Below are positions 35,157-43,382 of a stretch of 64,000 nucleotides of DNA, piece by piece (position 1 is the stretch's first letter; each line of letters opens with the position of its first letter). Position numbers and translations under genes: made by a program. Source of the stretch: Anaerolineales bacterium UBA2232 (GTDB lineage Bacteria > Chloroflexota > Anaerolineae > UBA2200); contig DDYO01000023.1 of the NCBI GenBank assembly GCA_002348045.1, positions 9,742-73,741 on the forward strand, read 5' to 3'. The notes beneath the pieces were generated by a model, which saw only the letters and a list, made by a program, of their open reading frames with translations, searched no databases and had not been told where the DNA came from.

Positions 35157-35185
35157 ATATTAGCATAGCTGCCGTAGATTGTCAA
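35157..35185 (-). promoter_or_regulatory. Promoter of the SAM/methionine-cycle operon
   Basis: A consensus TTGACA (35185-35180), a 17-base spacer and TAATAT (35162-35157) on the minus strand end 33 bases upstream of the riboswitch P1 helix. This is the strongest sigma-70-like promoter in the window. Confidence 0.8.
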
Positions 35186-35300
35186 AGAGAGGGAATCGGC
35201 TCAGAGACTGGCAAGCACAAGCTGGAATCGTAGGACGACTGGATGGGGGGGTAGCCAAAGGTGACCGGCGCCAGCAGAAAGCTGCGGTATTGGAGAACGA

Positions 35301-35329
35301 TTGGCGCCCCTGACGTTATGGTATACAAT
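35301..35329 (+). promoter_or_regulatory. Promoter of the DUF488-recQ cluster
   Basis: TTGGCG (35301-35306), a 17-base spacer and TACAAT (35324-35329) lie about 30 bases before the ATG at 35361. It points away from the SAM operon promoter, so the 35130-35360 region is a divergent control region. Confidence 0.65.
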
Positions 35330-35360
35330 GGGATACACAGATTGGCAGGTTGCGCGTGCT

Positions 35361-35861
35361 ATGACGATTGGCATCTTGCAGGTTTTCACCATAGGCCACA
35401 GCGATCACCCGATGGCGGAGCTGATCCAGCTTCTGAACCGGCACAAGGTTACGTTGGTTATTGACGTTCGCAGCCAGCCCTACAGCCAGTGGGTTCCTCA
35501 ACACAATCGAGAAAGCCTGTCGCGCAGCCTGCAGAGCGCGGGCATTCGTTATTTGTACATGGGGGATTCCCTTGGCGGGCGGCCAACGGATCGTAGCCTG
35601 TATGAGGGGGACGATGAGGTGCCTGACTATGATCTTGTGGCCAAGAGTCCGGTGTACCTCGCAGGTATTGACAAACTGCTGCGGCTGGCGAGCGCCCAGC
35701 GCGTGGCGGTGATGTGCAGTGAGGGCGATCACACCAAGTGCCACCGGTGGCACCTCATTACGCCGACCCTGTTGGAGCATGGGGCGCGCGTTCTTCACAT
35801 TCGCCCGGATTCCACAGTGGTAGAGGAGCAACCTCAACCCAAGCAGCTGACCTTGTTCTGA
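35361..35861 (+). CDS. DUF488 family protein
   Basis: A 166-residue DUF488 protein. Family marks are FTIGHSDHP near the N-terminus, VIDVRSQPYS, the tract GDSLGGRP, and MCSEGDHTKCHRWHLI, where a cysteine and a histidine are conserved. The biochemical role of DUF488 proteins is not established; the conserved Cys/His cluster suggests a nucleic-acid- or metal-related function. I use the ATG at 35361, which places the TIGHS strand at the N-terminus, because extension upstream would run into the -35 and -10 boxes. A second DUF488 gene follows. Confidence 0.88.
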   Translation: MTIGILQVFTIGHSDHPMAELIQLLNRHKVTLVIDVRSQPYSQWVPQHNRESLSRSLQSAGIRYLYMGDSLGGRPTDRSLYEGDDEVPDYDLVAKSPVYLAGIDKLLRLASAQRVAVMCSEGDHTKCHRWHLITPTLLEHGARVLHIRPDSTVVEEQPQPKQLTLF

Positions 35862-35924
35862 TAGCGCAGTCAAGCGGCCAACCTGGTGCCCGAACAGTAA
35901 GCAGTCGGCAAAGGAGCAGCAACC

Positions 35925-36365
35925 GTGCCCACCCTGTTCACCATCGGCCACGAACGACGCTCTCTGCGGGAGTTCATCCACCTGTTGCGCAATGCAGGCG
36001 TGGACGCGGTGATTGATGTCCGCCTGCGCAACACCTCTGCGCTGGTTGGCTACACCAAGAAGGATGATCTCGCCTTTCTGCTGGCGGAGGGCTTTGGACT
36101 GGCCTATGAACATCGCCCCGAGCTGGCGCCCACCCCGGAAATCCTCGACGCCTATCGCCAGGAGCCCGACTGGGACCTGTATGTACAGCGCTTTTCCCAA
36201 CTACTGCAATTGCGTTCGCCTGAGGCTGCCGGGCGGGAAATCCTCGCCGCGTATCGTGCTCCGTGCTTGATGTGTTACGAAGCTGACCCGGCGCGCTGCC
36301 ACCGTCGCTTGGTGGCTGAGTGGTGGGCGACGCGCCTGCCGGGATTGGACATCGTTCACCTATAG
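35925..36365 (+). CDS. Second DUF488 family protein
   Basis: A 146-residue DUF488 protein with a GTG start and AAAGGAG upstream. It has LFTIGHERRSLREF, VIDVRLRNTSALVGYTKKDD and CYEADPARCHRRLVAEWW. It differs from the previous protein in the middle (a YTKKDDLAFLL segment in place of the GGRP segment), so the two represent different DUF488 subgroups rather than a recent duplication. Adjacent, non-identical pairs suggest a heteromeric function. Confidence 0.88.
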   Translation: MPTLFTIGHERRSLREFIHLLRNAGVDAVIDVRLRNTSALVGYTKKDDLAFLLAEGFGLAYEHRPELAPTPEILDAYRQEPDWDLYVQRFSQLLQLRSPEAAGREILAAYRAPCLMCYEADPARCHRRLVAEWWATRLPGLDIVHL

Positions 36366-36410
36366 CATGGGGTTGCTGCCATTGGGCTGACGGGTTCAGG
36401 AGGGTACGCC

Positions 36411-37136
36411 ATGCCTGCTCAAGAGATCCTGATCCTGGCGTTCACGAGGATGCGCTCCGGGTTGTGCACGGCGGGATTCTGTTCGCAGCGAGATCCGGTG
36501 AGTTGCCTTCGCTGGGTGCGACCGGTGAAAGAGCATTCTTCCCTGCAGCTTGGTGACCTGACCGACCGCTCCGGCCGCGTGATTCAGTGCGGGGATGTGA
36601 TCGAGCTCGAGATGCTCCGCCCTCGCTCTGAGCCGCCCCACGTCGAAGACTGGATCTGTGACTGGGTGCGCCACCGCCCTCGCCTCTTGCGGCGTCTGGA
36701 GGGCGACCGCTGGGCTAGGCTCCTGGCCAATCATGTTGACCGCGAGCCGGCCGATGTGATGTTGAGACACACGCGCTCCCTCTGCCTCGTCCACCCCGAT
36801 GAAGTCTGGGCGCACTTTCACCTGGACCGTTACTCAGGCAAGTACGATGCACGCCTTGGATTTCGGATTGCTGGAGTCGAACATGCGGCCGCTGCTTCCC
36901 CTCGTGGAGTGACGGTCACCGATATCAAGTGGCGCGCTCAAGGGCGCGCGTGGTTGGGTGATGTGGAGAGTGAATTGACGCTGACGCGCGGCCAGCTGCT
37001 GGAACGCCTGGCGGCCAACGACCTCTTTCTGGCATTGGGACTCAGCCGAGGCTTCCAGGGGGAATACTGGCTTCTGGTTGTGGGCGTCCATGTGGTGCCG
37101 GACTATTCTGTGACACTGGACTATGCGGCTGTGTAG
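36411..37136 (+). CDS. Dual-OB-domain-like protein
   Basis: A 241-residue protein. The N-terminus (EILILAFTRMRSGLCTAGF) and a following CLRWVRPV segment fit what I remember of dual-OB (DuOB) proteins, which carry two OB-like folds and are thought to bind nucleic acid. The second half contains WLGDVESELTLTR and a conserved YWLLVVGVH strand near the end. No catalytic motif is visible. It lies between two DUF488 genes and a RecQ helicase gene, all on the same strand with gaps of about 45 bases. The family name rests on memory of sequence patterns and needs a profile search. Confidence 0.6.
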   Translation: MPAQEILILAFTRMRSGLCTAGFCSQRDPVSCLRWVRPVKEHSSLQLGDLTDRSGRVIQCGDVIELEMLRPRSEPPHVEDWICDWVRHRPRLLRRLEGDRWARLLANHVDREPADVMLRHTRSLCLVHPDEVWAHFHLDRYSGKYDARLGFRIAGVEHAAAASPRGVTVTDIKWRAQGRAWLGDVESELTLTRGQLLERLAANDLFLALGLSRGFQGEYWLLVVGVHVVPDYSVTLDYAAV

Positions 37137-37180
37137 GATGGGCACCTCTCACCCGTGTGGTGTCGCGTGGAGGAATCTCT

Positions 37181-40021
37181 ATGGCTGAAGGCGTGTTGAC
37201 GGGTCTCGGGTTGAGTCCTGGCCAAGTGACAAAACTGCCGTATCGCCTGCAGCAAAAGCTGGTGCAGTTCCTCCGTTCGTGGCAGGCAGATGCCGACTTG
37301 GACGCTGTCCTGCGAGCGCTCATCACGAGGAGGCCCCTGCTCCCCTTTCTTGACGCTCAAGTGGAGATGTTCCTCAACAAGGGAGACTTTGCTGAGGCCG
37401 AGAAGGCGCTGGGTTGCCGTAAGAAACGGAAAGCCTCAGTGCTATCGATGCTGCTGGAGGCTCGCCTCTTGCGGGCGGAAGGGCACCTGAAATCGGCCCA
37501 GCAGATCGCTGTGGAAGCAGCGCAGCTCACGCCCAATGGCGCTAGCGCATGGATGCTGCTGGGCGACCTCTGCCTGGAAACCCGGGATTATGAGGGGGCT
37601 CTCAGTGCCTATCGTCATATTCACGACATCAGCCCGGACAGCCGTGGGTATCTGCTGGGTATGATGTCCCTTCAGAAGGCCAAGGGTGACTGGGTGGCCG
37701 CCAGCGCCTACGCTGTGCGGTTGCGGCAGAGTGGAGATTTCGAGAGCCCGCTTGCGGTGCAGTATCTGCGGAGGTTGCGGGACTATTTCGTTGCCAGTGG
37801 CGAGCCCAACTGGGTAACCGACATCGAGACCGAATTGGCCCAGAGGTATGCTGCCGAGTTCGCAGTACTGCGGGAGAGCCTTACCAAGGAACCGGGAGAG
37901 GGGCACGAGACCAGGCCCATGCCGAAGGATGAAGGCGATCCCAGAATCATGCACACTCTACCGACCGTCAGCCTGGACTCCTTCGAAACGGTACCCATCT
38001 CTGAGCAAGAGCGTGACTACGCCCGCTTGGCAGTGAACCGGCTCTTTGGGTTTTCGAGCCTCCTTCCAGGCCAGGCCGAAGTCATCTCCTGTGCACTGCG
38101 GGGTGAGGATGTGCTAACCGTCTTCCCAACCGGAGGAGGCAAGTCACTCTGCTATCAACTCCCGGCTCTGCTTGCAGAGACCGGGGTGACCCTGGTCATC
38201 TCGCCCCTGATCGCTCTGATGAAGGATCAAATCGACAAGCTGCCCGAAGCGCAGCGGGCTTTCGTGACCACCATCAACAGCTCCCTGCATGGCGATGAGT
38301 TGGAGCGGCGGCTGCAGGATATCCAGCGGGGGCGGTATCGTCTGGTCTATGCTGCACCGGAGCGTCTGCGTCAGGCAACTTTTGTGCACATCCTCAGAAA
38401 GACCGGGGTGAACCGCCTCGTGATCGATGAGGTGCACTGCGTCAGCATGTGGGGGCACGATTTCCGCCCTGATTATCTCTATCTCCCCGAGGCTCGCCGG
38501 GAGCTGGGCAATCCGCCGCTGCTGGCAATGACGGCCACGGCGGCGCCGCGGGTACGAAAGGACATCCTGCAGAGGCTGGGGCACATGCGGGTGATCGCCG
38601 GCGATGTGGTGCGTGCGAACCTGCGATTAGAAGTGTTTGGCGCGCGCAATCTGAGAGAGAAAGTGGACAGGCTCATTGCGCTTTGTGAAGGCGAGGCTGG
38701 AGCGGGGATCGTCTATGGCGATACTCGAGCTCGCTGCGAGGAACTGGCTACAGTGTTGCGCCGGAGGGGTATCTCAGCCGCCCATTACCACGCCGGCATC
38801 GAGAACCGGGCGAAGGTACAGGACGACTTTATGATAGGGCGCACGCGGATCGTAGTGGCCACGGTCGCCTTTGGCATGGGCATCGATAAGCCCGATATCC
38901 GTTTCATCGTGCATTTCCACCTGCCGCCTTCGTTGGAGGCCTATTACCAGGAAGCCGGCCGTGCCGGCCGCGACGGTCAGGCGTCGCGCTGCGTGCTATT
39001 TTGGGCGCCATCGGACCGAAACACCCTCACGCGACGGGCGCACCAGAACGGGCTGCACGTAAGTTTCATGGAGGCAGTGTATGCGGCCATCAGGAGTCAA
39101 CTGGGCAAGGACAGCATTGGCCGCGTGGTGGTGGATGACCTTCGGCGCGAGCTTCAGGCCGAGGAAGTGGCGGTTCGGGTTGCGATCAGCGTGCTGGAGC
39201 AAGCGGGTCTACTCCAGCGCGGACCTGATCTGCCCCGATCGGTGAGTCTCCGTGCTGTGGCGGACGATACGCGGGGCGATGAGGCATGGCGAGCCTTTTT
39301 CGGTGCCGGGCGACTGGTGCGCGGTCAAACCGTAACCCGTGAGCTCCTCAGCCTAGCGTGCCAGACTGGCCTGGACCCACAGATCGTCGAGGACCGGCTG
39401 ATGGCCTGGAGGGATGCGGGATTGCTGTCGCTGCGAGCGTCAGCACGGGACCTGCTGCTACAGCTCAAGCCCGGCGCCGAGCATGATTGGCATCGCCTTA
39501 CAGCGCTCTTGGACGAGTACGACAACGTACAGCACCACCGCATAGCGGAGATGGTGGCATACGCCAATACGCACAAGTGTCGGCACGGACATATCAGCGC
39601 CTACCTTGGCGGCCGCGTCGTCGAGCACTGTTCGATGTGCGACAACTGCCAGTCAGGTACCGTCCGCAGGGCAACCGATAGGCATTCCAGGGCCAACAAT
39701 AAGCGGGATCGGCCTACATCACATCCTCCGCGGCGGGCTGTCTCGGTTGGGCATCCCTCGCTCCGACAGCCGGAGGACACAGCGCTGAGCGCCGCGGATG
39801 AAGAGCTCTTCCAATGCCTGCGCGCGTGGAGGAGGAACAAGGCACAGGAGGAAGCAATCCCTCCGTTCATAATAGCCCACGACACCCTCCTGCGGAGGAT
39901 CGCCGCAGCTCGTCCTCGATCGGCGGAGCAACTTCAGCAGGTCAAGGGTATCGGGAAGCACAAGCTAGGCAAGTACGGCTCGGAACTGGCCAAGGCGGTG
40001 TGTTCTGCTGACAAGGGCTGA
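37181..40021 (+). CDS. recQ: RecQ family DNA helicase with N-terminal TPR region
   Basis: A protein of 946 residues. Residues about 1-210 are TPR-like helical repeats (ASAWMLLGDLCLETRDYEGA), not present in standard RecQ. The superfamily 2 helicase core follows: Walker A FPTGGGKS (about 315), DEVH with the HCVSMWGHDFRPDY aromatic loop (about 415), TATAAP, and motif VI YYQEAGRAGRDGQ. The RQC zinc site has four cysteines in KCRHGH...HCSMCDNC (about 800-825). An HRDC-like domain occupies the C-terminus (KGIGKHKLGKYG). It should unwind DNA 3' to 5'. The ATG at 37181 has GGAGGA upstream; a GTG at 37157 is less likely. The TPR part may bind the DUF488 or dual-OB partners. Confidence 0.93.
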   Translation: MAEGVLTGLGLSPGQVTKLPYRLQQKLVQFLRSWQADADLDAVLRALITRRPLLPFLDAQVEMFLNKGDFAEAEKALGCRKKRKASVLSMLLEARLLRAEGHLKSAQQIAVEAAQLTPNGASAWMLLGDLCLETRDYEGALSAYRHIHDISPDSRGYLLGMMSLQKAKGDWVAASAYAVRLRQSGDFESPLAVQYLRRLRDYFVASGEPNWVTDIETELAQRYAAEFAVLRESLTKEPGEGHETRPMPKDEGDPRIMHTLPTVSLDSFETVPISEQERDYARLAVNRLFGFSSLLPGQAEVISCALRGEDVLTVFPTGGGKSLCYQLPALLAETGVTLVISPLIALMKDQIDKLPEAQRAFVTTINSSLHGDELERRLQDIQRGRYRLVYAAPERLRQATFVHILRKTGVNRLVIDEVHCVSMWGHDFRPDYLYLPEARRELGNPPLLAMTATAAPRVRKDILQRLGHMRVIAGDVVRANLRLEVFGARNLREKVDRLIALCEGEAGAGIVYGDTRARCEELATVLRRRGISAAHYHAGIENRAKVQDDFMIGRTRIVVATVAFGMGIDKPDIRFIVHFHLPPSLEAYYQEAGRAGRDGQASRCVLFWAPSDRNTLTRRAHQNGLHVSFMEAVYAAIRSQLGKDSIGRVVVDDLRRELQAEEVAVRVAISVLEQAGLLQRGPDLPRSVSLRAVADDTRGDEAWRAFFGAGRLVRGQTVTRELLSLACQTGLDPQIVEDRLMAWRDAGLLSLRASARDLLLQLKPGAEHDWHRLTALLDEYDNVQHHRIAEMVAYANTHKCRHGHISAYLGGRVVEHCSMCDNCQSGTVRRATDRHSRANNKRDRPTSHPPRRAVSVGHPSLRQPEDTALSAADEELFQCLRAWRRNKAQEEAIPPFIIAHDTLLRRIAAARPRSAEQLQQVKGIGKHKLGKYGSELAKAVCSADKG

Positions 40022-40070
40022 GGCGAGATGAAGCACAAGCCTGTGGCGACTGCGCAGAACGCGAATGGGA

Positions 40071-40098
40071 TTGCTGCCGCCGGCATCTGAGCTATAAT
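40071..40098 (+). promoter_or_regulatory. Promoter candidate for the larA-like gene
   Basis: TTGCTG (40071-40076), a 16-base spacer and a perfect TATAAT (40093-40098) lie 50 bases before the ATG at 40148, in the 126-base gap after recQ. Confidence 0.6.
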
Positions 40099-40147
40099 GA
40101 CCACGCCACAGATTGACCAATGAGCTCTCGTCCCCCTGGAGGTATAG

Positions 40148-41401
40148 ATGCTTCAGTTTGATCTGGCTTACGGCTCTCAAACGCAGAGGGTTTCGTTACC
40201 GGCCGACCGCACCCGCGTCTTGACGGAGCGCCTGCCGCCAGCGGGATCGGAACCTGAAGGAGCCGTGCTGCACCGCGCCTTGTCCGAGCCCATCGCTGCC
40301 CAAGCTCTACGAGAACGAGACCTGGCGCGCGGCGAGACAGTCATCTTGGTCAGTGATGTCACCCGTCCGTGTCCCACAGCCCGCATGCTGCCCTTGCTGC
40401 TGAGTGAGTTGGCGGCAGCGGGAGCCCAAGATAAGAACTTGCGAATCGTGGTCTCCCTGGGCAGCCACCGGGCCCAGACCGATGAGGAGATTTCGCGCAT
40501 CGTGGGGCAAGAGGTGCGGCAGCGAATCCGCTGCGAGAACCTGCCTACCGATGACTTTGTCAGCCTCGGACAAACCCGGCGAGGGACTCCAGTGCGGGCG
40601 TATCGGCCCGTGGTGGAGGCTGACCTGCGAGTGTATACCGGCAACGTGGAATACCATTACTTTGCAGGCTATACGGGCGGCGCCAAGGCCTTCCTTCCAG
40701 GCGTCTGCAGCCCGGAGACCCTCACGGCCAATCACGGCATGATGATCGATGAGCGCGCCGTGGCCGGCAAGCTGCAGGGGAATCCTGTGCGCGAGGACAT
40801 GGAAGAAGCGGAGGGGTTGTTGGGGCCCTCATTCCTGTACAACGTTGTGCTCGACGGAGAGAAACGGGTCGTCGAGGCGGTGGCCGGAGATGTCACGTTG
40901 GCCCATCGCCAAGCCTGCCGGAAAGTGGATGAGCTGTATCGCGTTCCCATAGCAGCAAGGGCGGACATCGTGGTGGCCAGCGCGGGCGGCCTGCCCAAGG
41001 ACATCAACCTTTACCAGACAAACAAAACCCTGCAAAATGCTGCTCACGCCGTGCGCGATGGCGGGATCGTGGTACTGCTGAGCGAGTGCCGCGACGGCCT
41101 TGGCCAGGTCTGTTTCGGCGAGTGGCTTACCAGCGGTGCGTCACCCGATGAGCTATTCCGGCGCCTCAGGGCCCAGTTCGTGATCGGCGCCCACGTGGCG
41201 GTGGCGATAAACAAGGTGTTGAAGCGTGGAGTGAGGGTCTTCCTGGTCTCATCCCTCGATCCGTTGCTGGTGAAAGAGGCCAAGTTGGAGCCGTTTGCCA
41301 TTGCTCAAGAAGCATTGCAACGAGCACAGGGACAGATGGGACCCGACAGCTCGGTGCTGGTGATGCCCCACGCAGGCTCTACTCTGCCGGTGGCCGGCTA
41401 G
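40148..41401 (+). CDS. larA: LarA-type nickel-pincer racemase/epimerase
   Basis: A 417-residue LarA family protein. The lactate racemase catalytic residues are all found at matching spacing: H107 in SLGSHRAQT, H170, K180 in YFAGYTGGAKAF (lysine that carries the pincer cofactor) and H196 in TANHGMM; SDVTRP gives D70 and R73. LarA enzymes carry a covalent nickel-pincer nucleotide and racemise or epimerise 2-hydroxyacids. LarA homologues act on various hydroxyacids besides lactate, so the substrate here is open. The maturation genes larB, larC and larE are not in the window. GGAGGT lies 4 bases before the ATG. Confidence 0.93.
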   Translation: MLQFDLAYGSQTQRVSLPADRTRVLTERLPPAGSEPEGAVLHRALSEPIAAQALRERDLARGETVILVSDVTRPCPTARMLPLLLSELAAAGAQDKNLRIVVSLGSHRAQTDEEISRIVGQEVRQRIRCENLPTDDFVSLGQTRRGTPVRAYRPVVEADLRVYTGNVEYHYFAGYTGGAKAFLPGVCSPETLTANHGMMIDERAVAGKLQGNPVREDMEEAEGLLGPSFLYNVVLDGEKRVVEAVAGDVTLAHRQACRKVDELYRVPIAARADIVVASAGGLPKDINLYQTNKTLQNAAHAVRDGGIVVLLSECRDGLGQVCFGEWLTSGASPDELFRRLRAQFVIGAHVAVAINKVLKRGVRVFLVSSLDPLLVKEAKLEPFAIAQEALQRAQGQMGPDSSVLVMPHAGSTLPVAG

Positions 41402-41441
41402 AGTTGCTGGCAGCTGACGGCGAAGGCAGTGTCCTACAGGG

Positions 41442-42605
41442 TTAGCTGTCCAGCCTCTCCAAGATGGTGGCGATGCCCAGGCCGCCGCCGCAGCACATGG
41501 TTTGCAGGCCGTAGCGCCCCCGGCTGCGCTGCAGAGCGTGTACCAGGGTGACCATCAGTTTGGCTCCGGATGCTCCCAGGGGATGGCCCAAGGCGATGGC
41601 GCCTCCCTGGACGTTGACCCGGGACATGTCCGGCTGCAGTTCCCGTTGCCAGGCCAGCACCACCGAAGCAAAGGCCTCGTTGATCTCGATGAGGTCGATC
41701 TCCTCAAGCCCCAAGCCAATCTTCTGCAGGATGCGGCGGGTGGCTGGGATGGGGCCAGTCAACATGGTGTGTGGATCCACGCCCACGTTACATTGGGCAA
41801 CCACGCGCACCAGTGGCTTGAGGCCCATGATTGCCGCGACGTCGGCGGACACCACTAGCAGCGCGGCGGCGCCGTCGGAGATCTGGCTGGAGTTGCCCGC
41901 AGTGATCACCCCCCCTTCCTTGAACGCGGGTTGGAGGGCGCTCATCTTTTCGAGAGAGGGGTTGAGACGGATGCCCTCGTCCCTAACCACCGTGACAGGA
42001 GTCCCATCCTCCAGTCTGGAAGCCAGCGGGACGATCTCGTCTTTGAACCAACCTGCCTGCGTGGCGCGGGCCGCCAGGGTGTGGCTGCCCAAACTCCACT
42101 CATCCAGCTCCCTGCGGCTAATGCGCCACTGTTCCGCGATGAGTTCCGCTGCGATGCCTTGGGAGGTGATGTCGTAGCGTTCCTGGATTTCAGGAGTGAA
42201 GGGCGTTCCGGGCCCATTGGCAAAGTTGCTGCCCATGGGCACCCGACTCATGCTTTCCACTCCCCCAGCGATGATGCAGTCGGCCTCTCCGCTCTGAATC
42301 AGCGCTGCAGCAAGGTGAACGGCTTGCTCGCTGGAACCGCACTGGTAGTCAACCGTCGTTGACGGGACCTCCATGGGCAAGCCCGCTTGAAGCGTGATCT
42401 GTCGGGCAACGTTGGCGCCCTGCTCGCCTATTTGACTCACGCAGCCAAAGATGACTTGGTCAATGTGGTTCCCGGGTAGCCCTGTACGAGTGAGGAGTTC
42501 CCGCACAACCGTGGCGCCCAGCTCCACGGGGTGGAATTCGCGCAGCAGACCGTTGCGCTTGCCCGTGGGCGAGCGCAAGGCCTCTACAATGACGACGTCG
42601 CGCAT
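41442..42605 (-). CDS. Thiolase (acetyl-CoA C-acyltransferase family)
   Basis: A 387-residue thiolase, convergent to larA. The nucleophilic cysteine is C89 in VDYQCGSSEQA. The active-site histidine is in ALGHPLGASGA and the second cysteine in MCCGGGLG, both near the C-terminus. The length is that of typical acetyl-CoA acetyltransferases and 3-ketoacyl-CoA thiolases. Whether it works in the synthetic or degradative direction cannot be told, and no other beta-oxidation gene is adjacent. GGAGGTGA precedes the ATG. Confidence 0.93.
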   Translation of the reverse strand: MRDVVIVEALRSPTGKRNGLLREFHPVELGATVVRELLTRTGLPGNHIDQVIFGCVSQIGEQGANVARQITLQAGLPMEVPSTTVDYQCGSSEQAVHLAAALIQSGEADCIIAGGVESMSRVPMGSNFANGPGTPFTPEIQERYDITSQGIAAELIAEQWRISRRELDEWSLGSHTLAARATQAGWFKDEIVPLASRLEDGTPVTVVRDEGIRLNPSLEKMSALQPAFKEGGVITAGNSSQISDGAAALLVVSADVAAIMGLKPLVRVVAQCNVGVDPHTMLTGPIPATRRILQKIGLGLEEIDLIEINEAFASVVLAWQRELQPDMSRVNVQGGAIALGHPLGASGAKLMVTLVHALQRSRGRYGLQTMCCGGGLGIATILERLDS

Positions 42606-42736
42606 GGGTCACCTCCTGGCGGGGATGCCCCCGCTTTGGGACTAGCCCGTGACGCCAGATGTCCATATGCAAAGGGCCAGAGAGTCTGGCGGGATCAGCC
42701 TCGCGCACCAATGTGCCAGCGAGTCGACAGGTGTGG

Positions 42737-43264
42737 CTAGCTCTGTGCGTCCTTGGGCGATTCCGAACCTTCACCTGGCGATGCTGGTTTCTTCTCTGAC
42801 CTAACCGCATCTTCCACGGCAGTCTGTATCTTGGTGCCCACTTTCTTTCCCACAGTGCCCCAGTCGTCCGTCGGTGCGGCGCCCGCCCACCCGCCGATGG
42901 CGGCCTTCATCTTGTCCTCAACGCGGTGGCCAATCTCGTCCCATTTAGCGTCCGGCGTAGCCCCCAGCCCGATCGCCGCCTCGGTGCGCACCTTGTGCTC
43001 TGTGGCGCGCCCAATCTCCTCCCAGGTAGCCTCGGGTTTGGCGCCTACGCCCTGAGCCAGCTCGCCGCGGATCTTGGCCTCAGCTTTGCGCCCGATCGCA
43101 CCCCAGTTGTCACTCTCCTGCGCACCCGCCAATCGCGCAACGTCGCGCCGGATTTGGGACTCGATGCTGTGCCCGAGTGCCGTCCATTCTTCCCAAATGG
43201 ACTTGCTGGTTGTTTGCGAATGCTGGCTGTCGCTGGATGCCCTGGTATCCTTCTCGTCGGTCAT
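42737..43264 (-). CDS. Hydrophilic protein built of 27-residue tandem repeats
   Basis: I do not recognise this 175-residue acidic/polar protein. Residues 27-154 consist of four full and one partial copy of a 27-residue unit (starts at W27, W54, W81, W108 and W135) with the pattern W-x-x-(I/L/V)-G-x-x-x-(E/G)-x-(K/Q)-(I/V/M)-x, ending in a GA-x-P-like turn in most copies. There is no signal peptide or membrane segment. Each unit could be an amphipathic helix plus a turn; comparison with stress-related repeat proteins is only a guess. GGAG is upstream of the ATG. It lies between a thiolase and an IMPase-like gene on the same strand. Confidence 0.75.
   Translation of the reverse strand: MTDEKDTRASSDSQHSQTTSKSIWEEWTALGHSIESQIRRDVARLAGAQESDNWGAIGRKAEAKIRGELAQGVGAKPEATWEEIGRATEHKVRTEAAIGLGATPDAKWDEIGHRVEDKMKAAIGGWAGAAPTDDWGTVGKKVGTKIQTAVEDAVRSEKKPASPGEGSESPKDAQS
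42803..43186 (-). repeat. Tandem 81-base repeat (27 codons), 4.7 copies
   Basis: Five in-frame units of 81 bases within the hydrophilic protein gene, each beginning with a TGG (Trp) codon, the last one incomplete. Units are diverged at DNA level, so the array is old and kept for protein structure rather than a recent slippage product. Confidence 0.8.
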
Positions 43265-43382
43265 CGCATTCCTCTCCTATCATGTGAGTGTATATCGTTC
43301 ACCGGTTGCACCAAACTGTGTCTGCAGGAATTGCCCCTGACGGGCGCACTGCGAATGCGTACTCGACGCACCGTCACATGAA

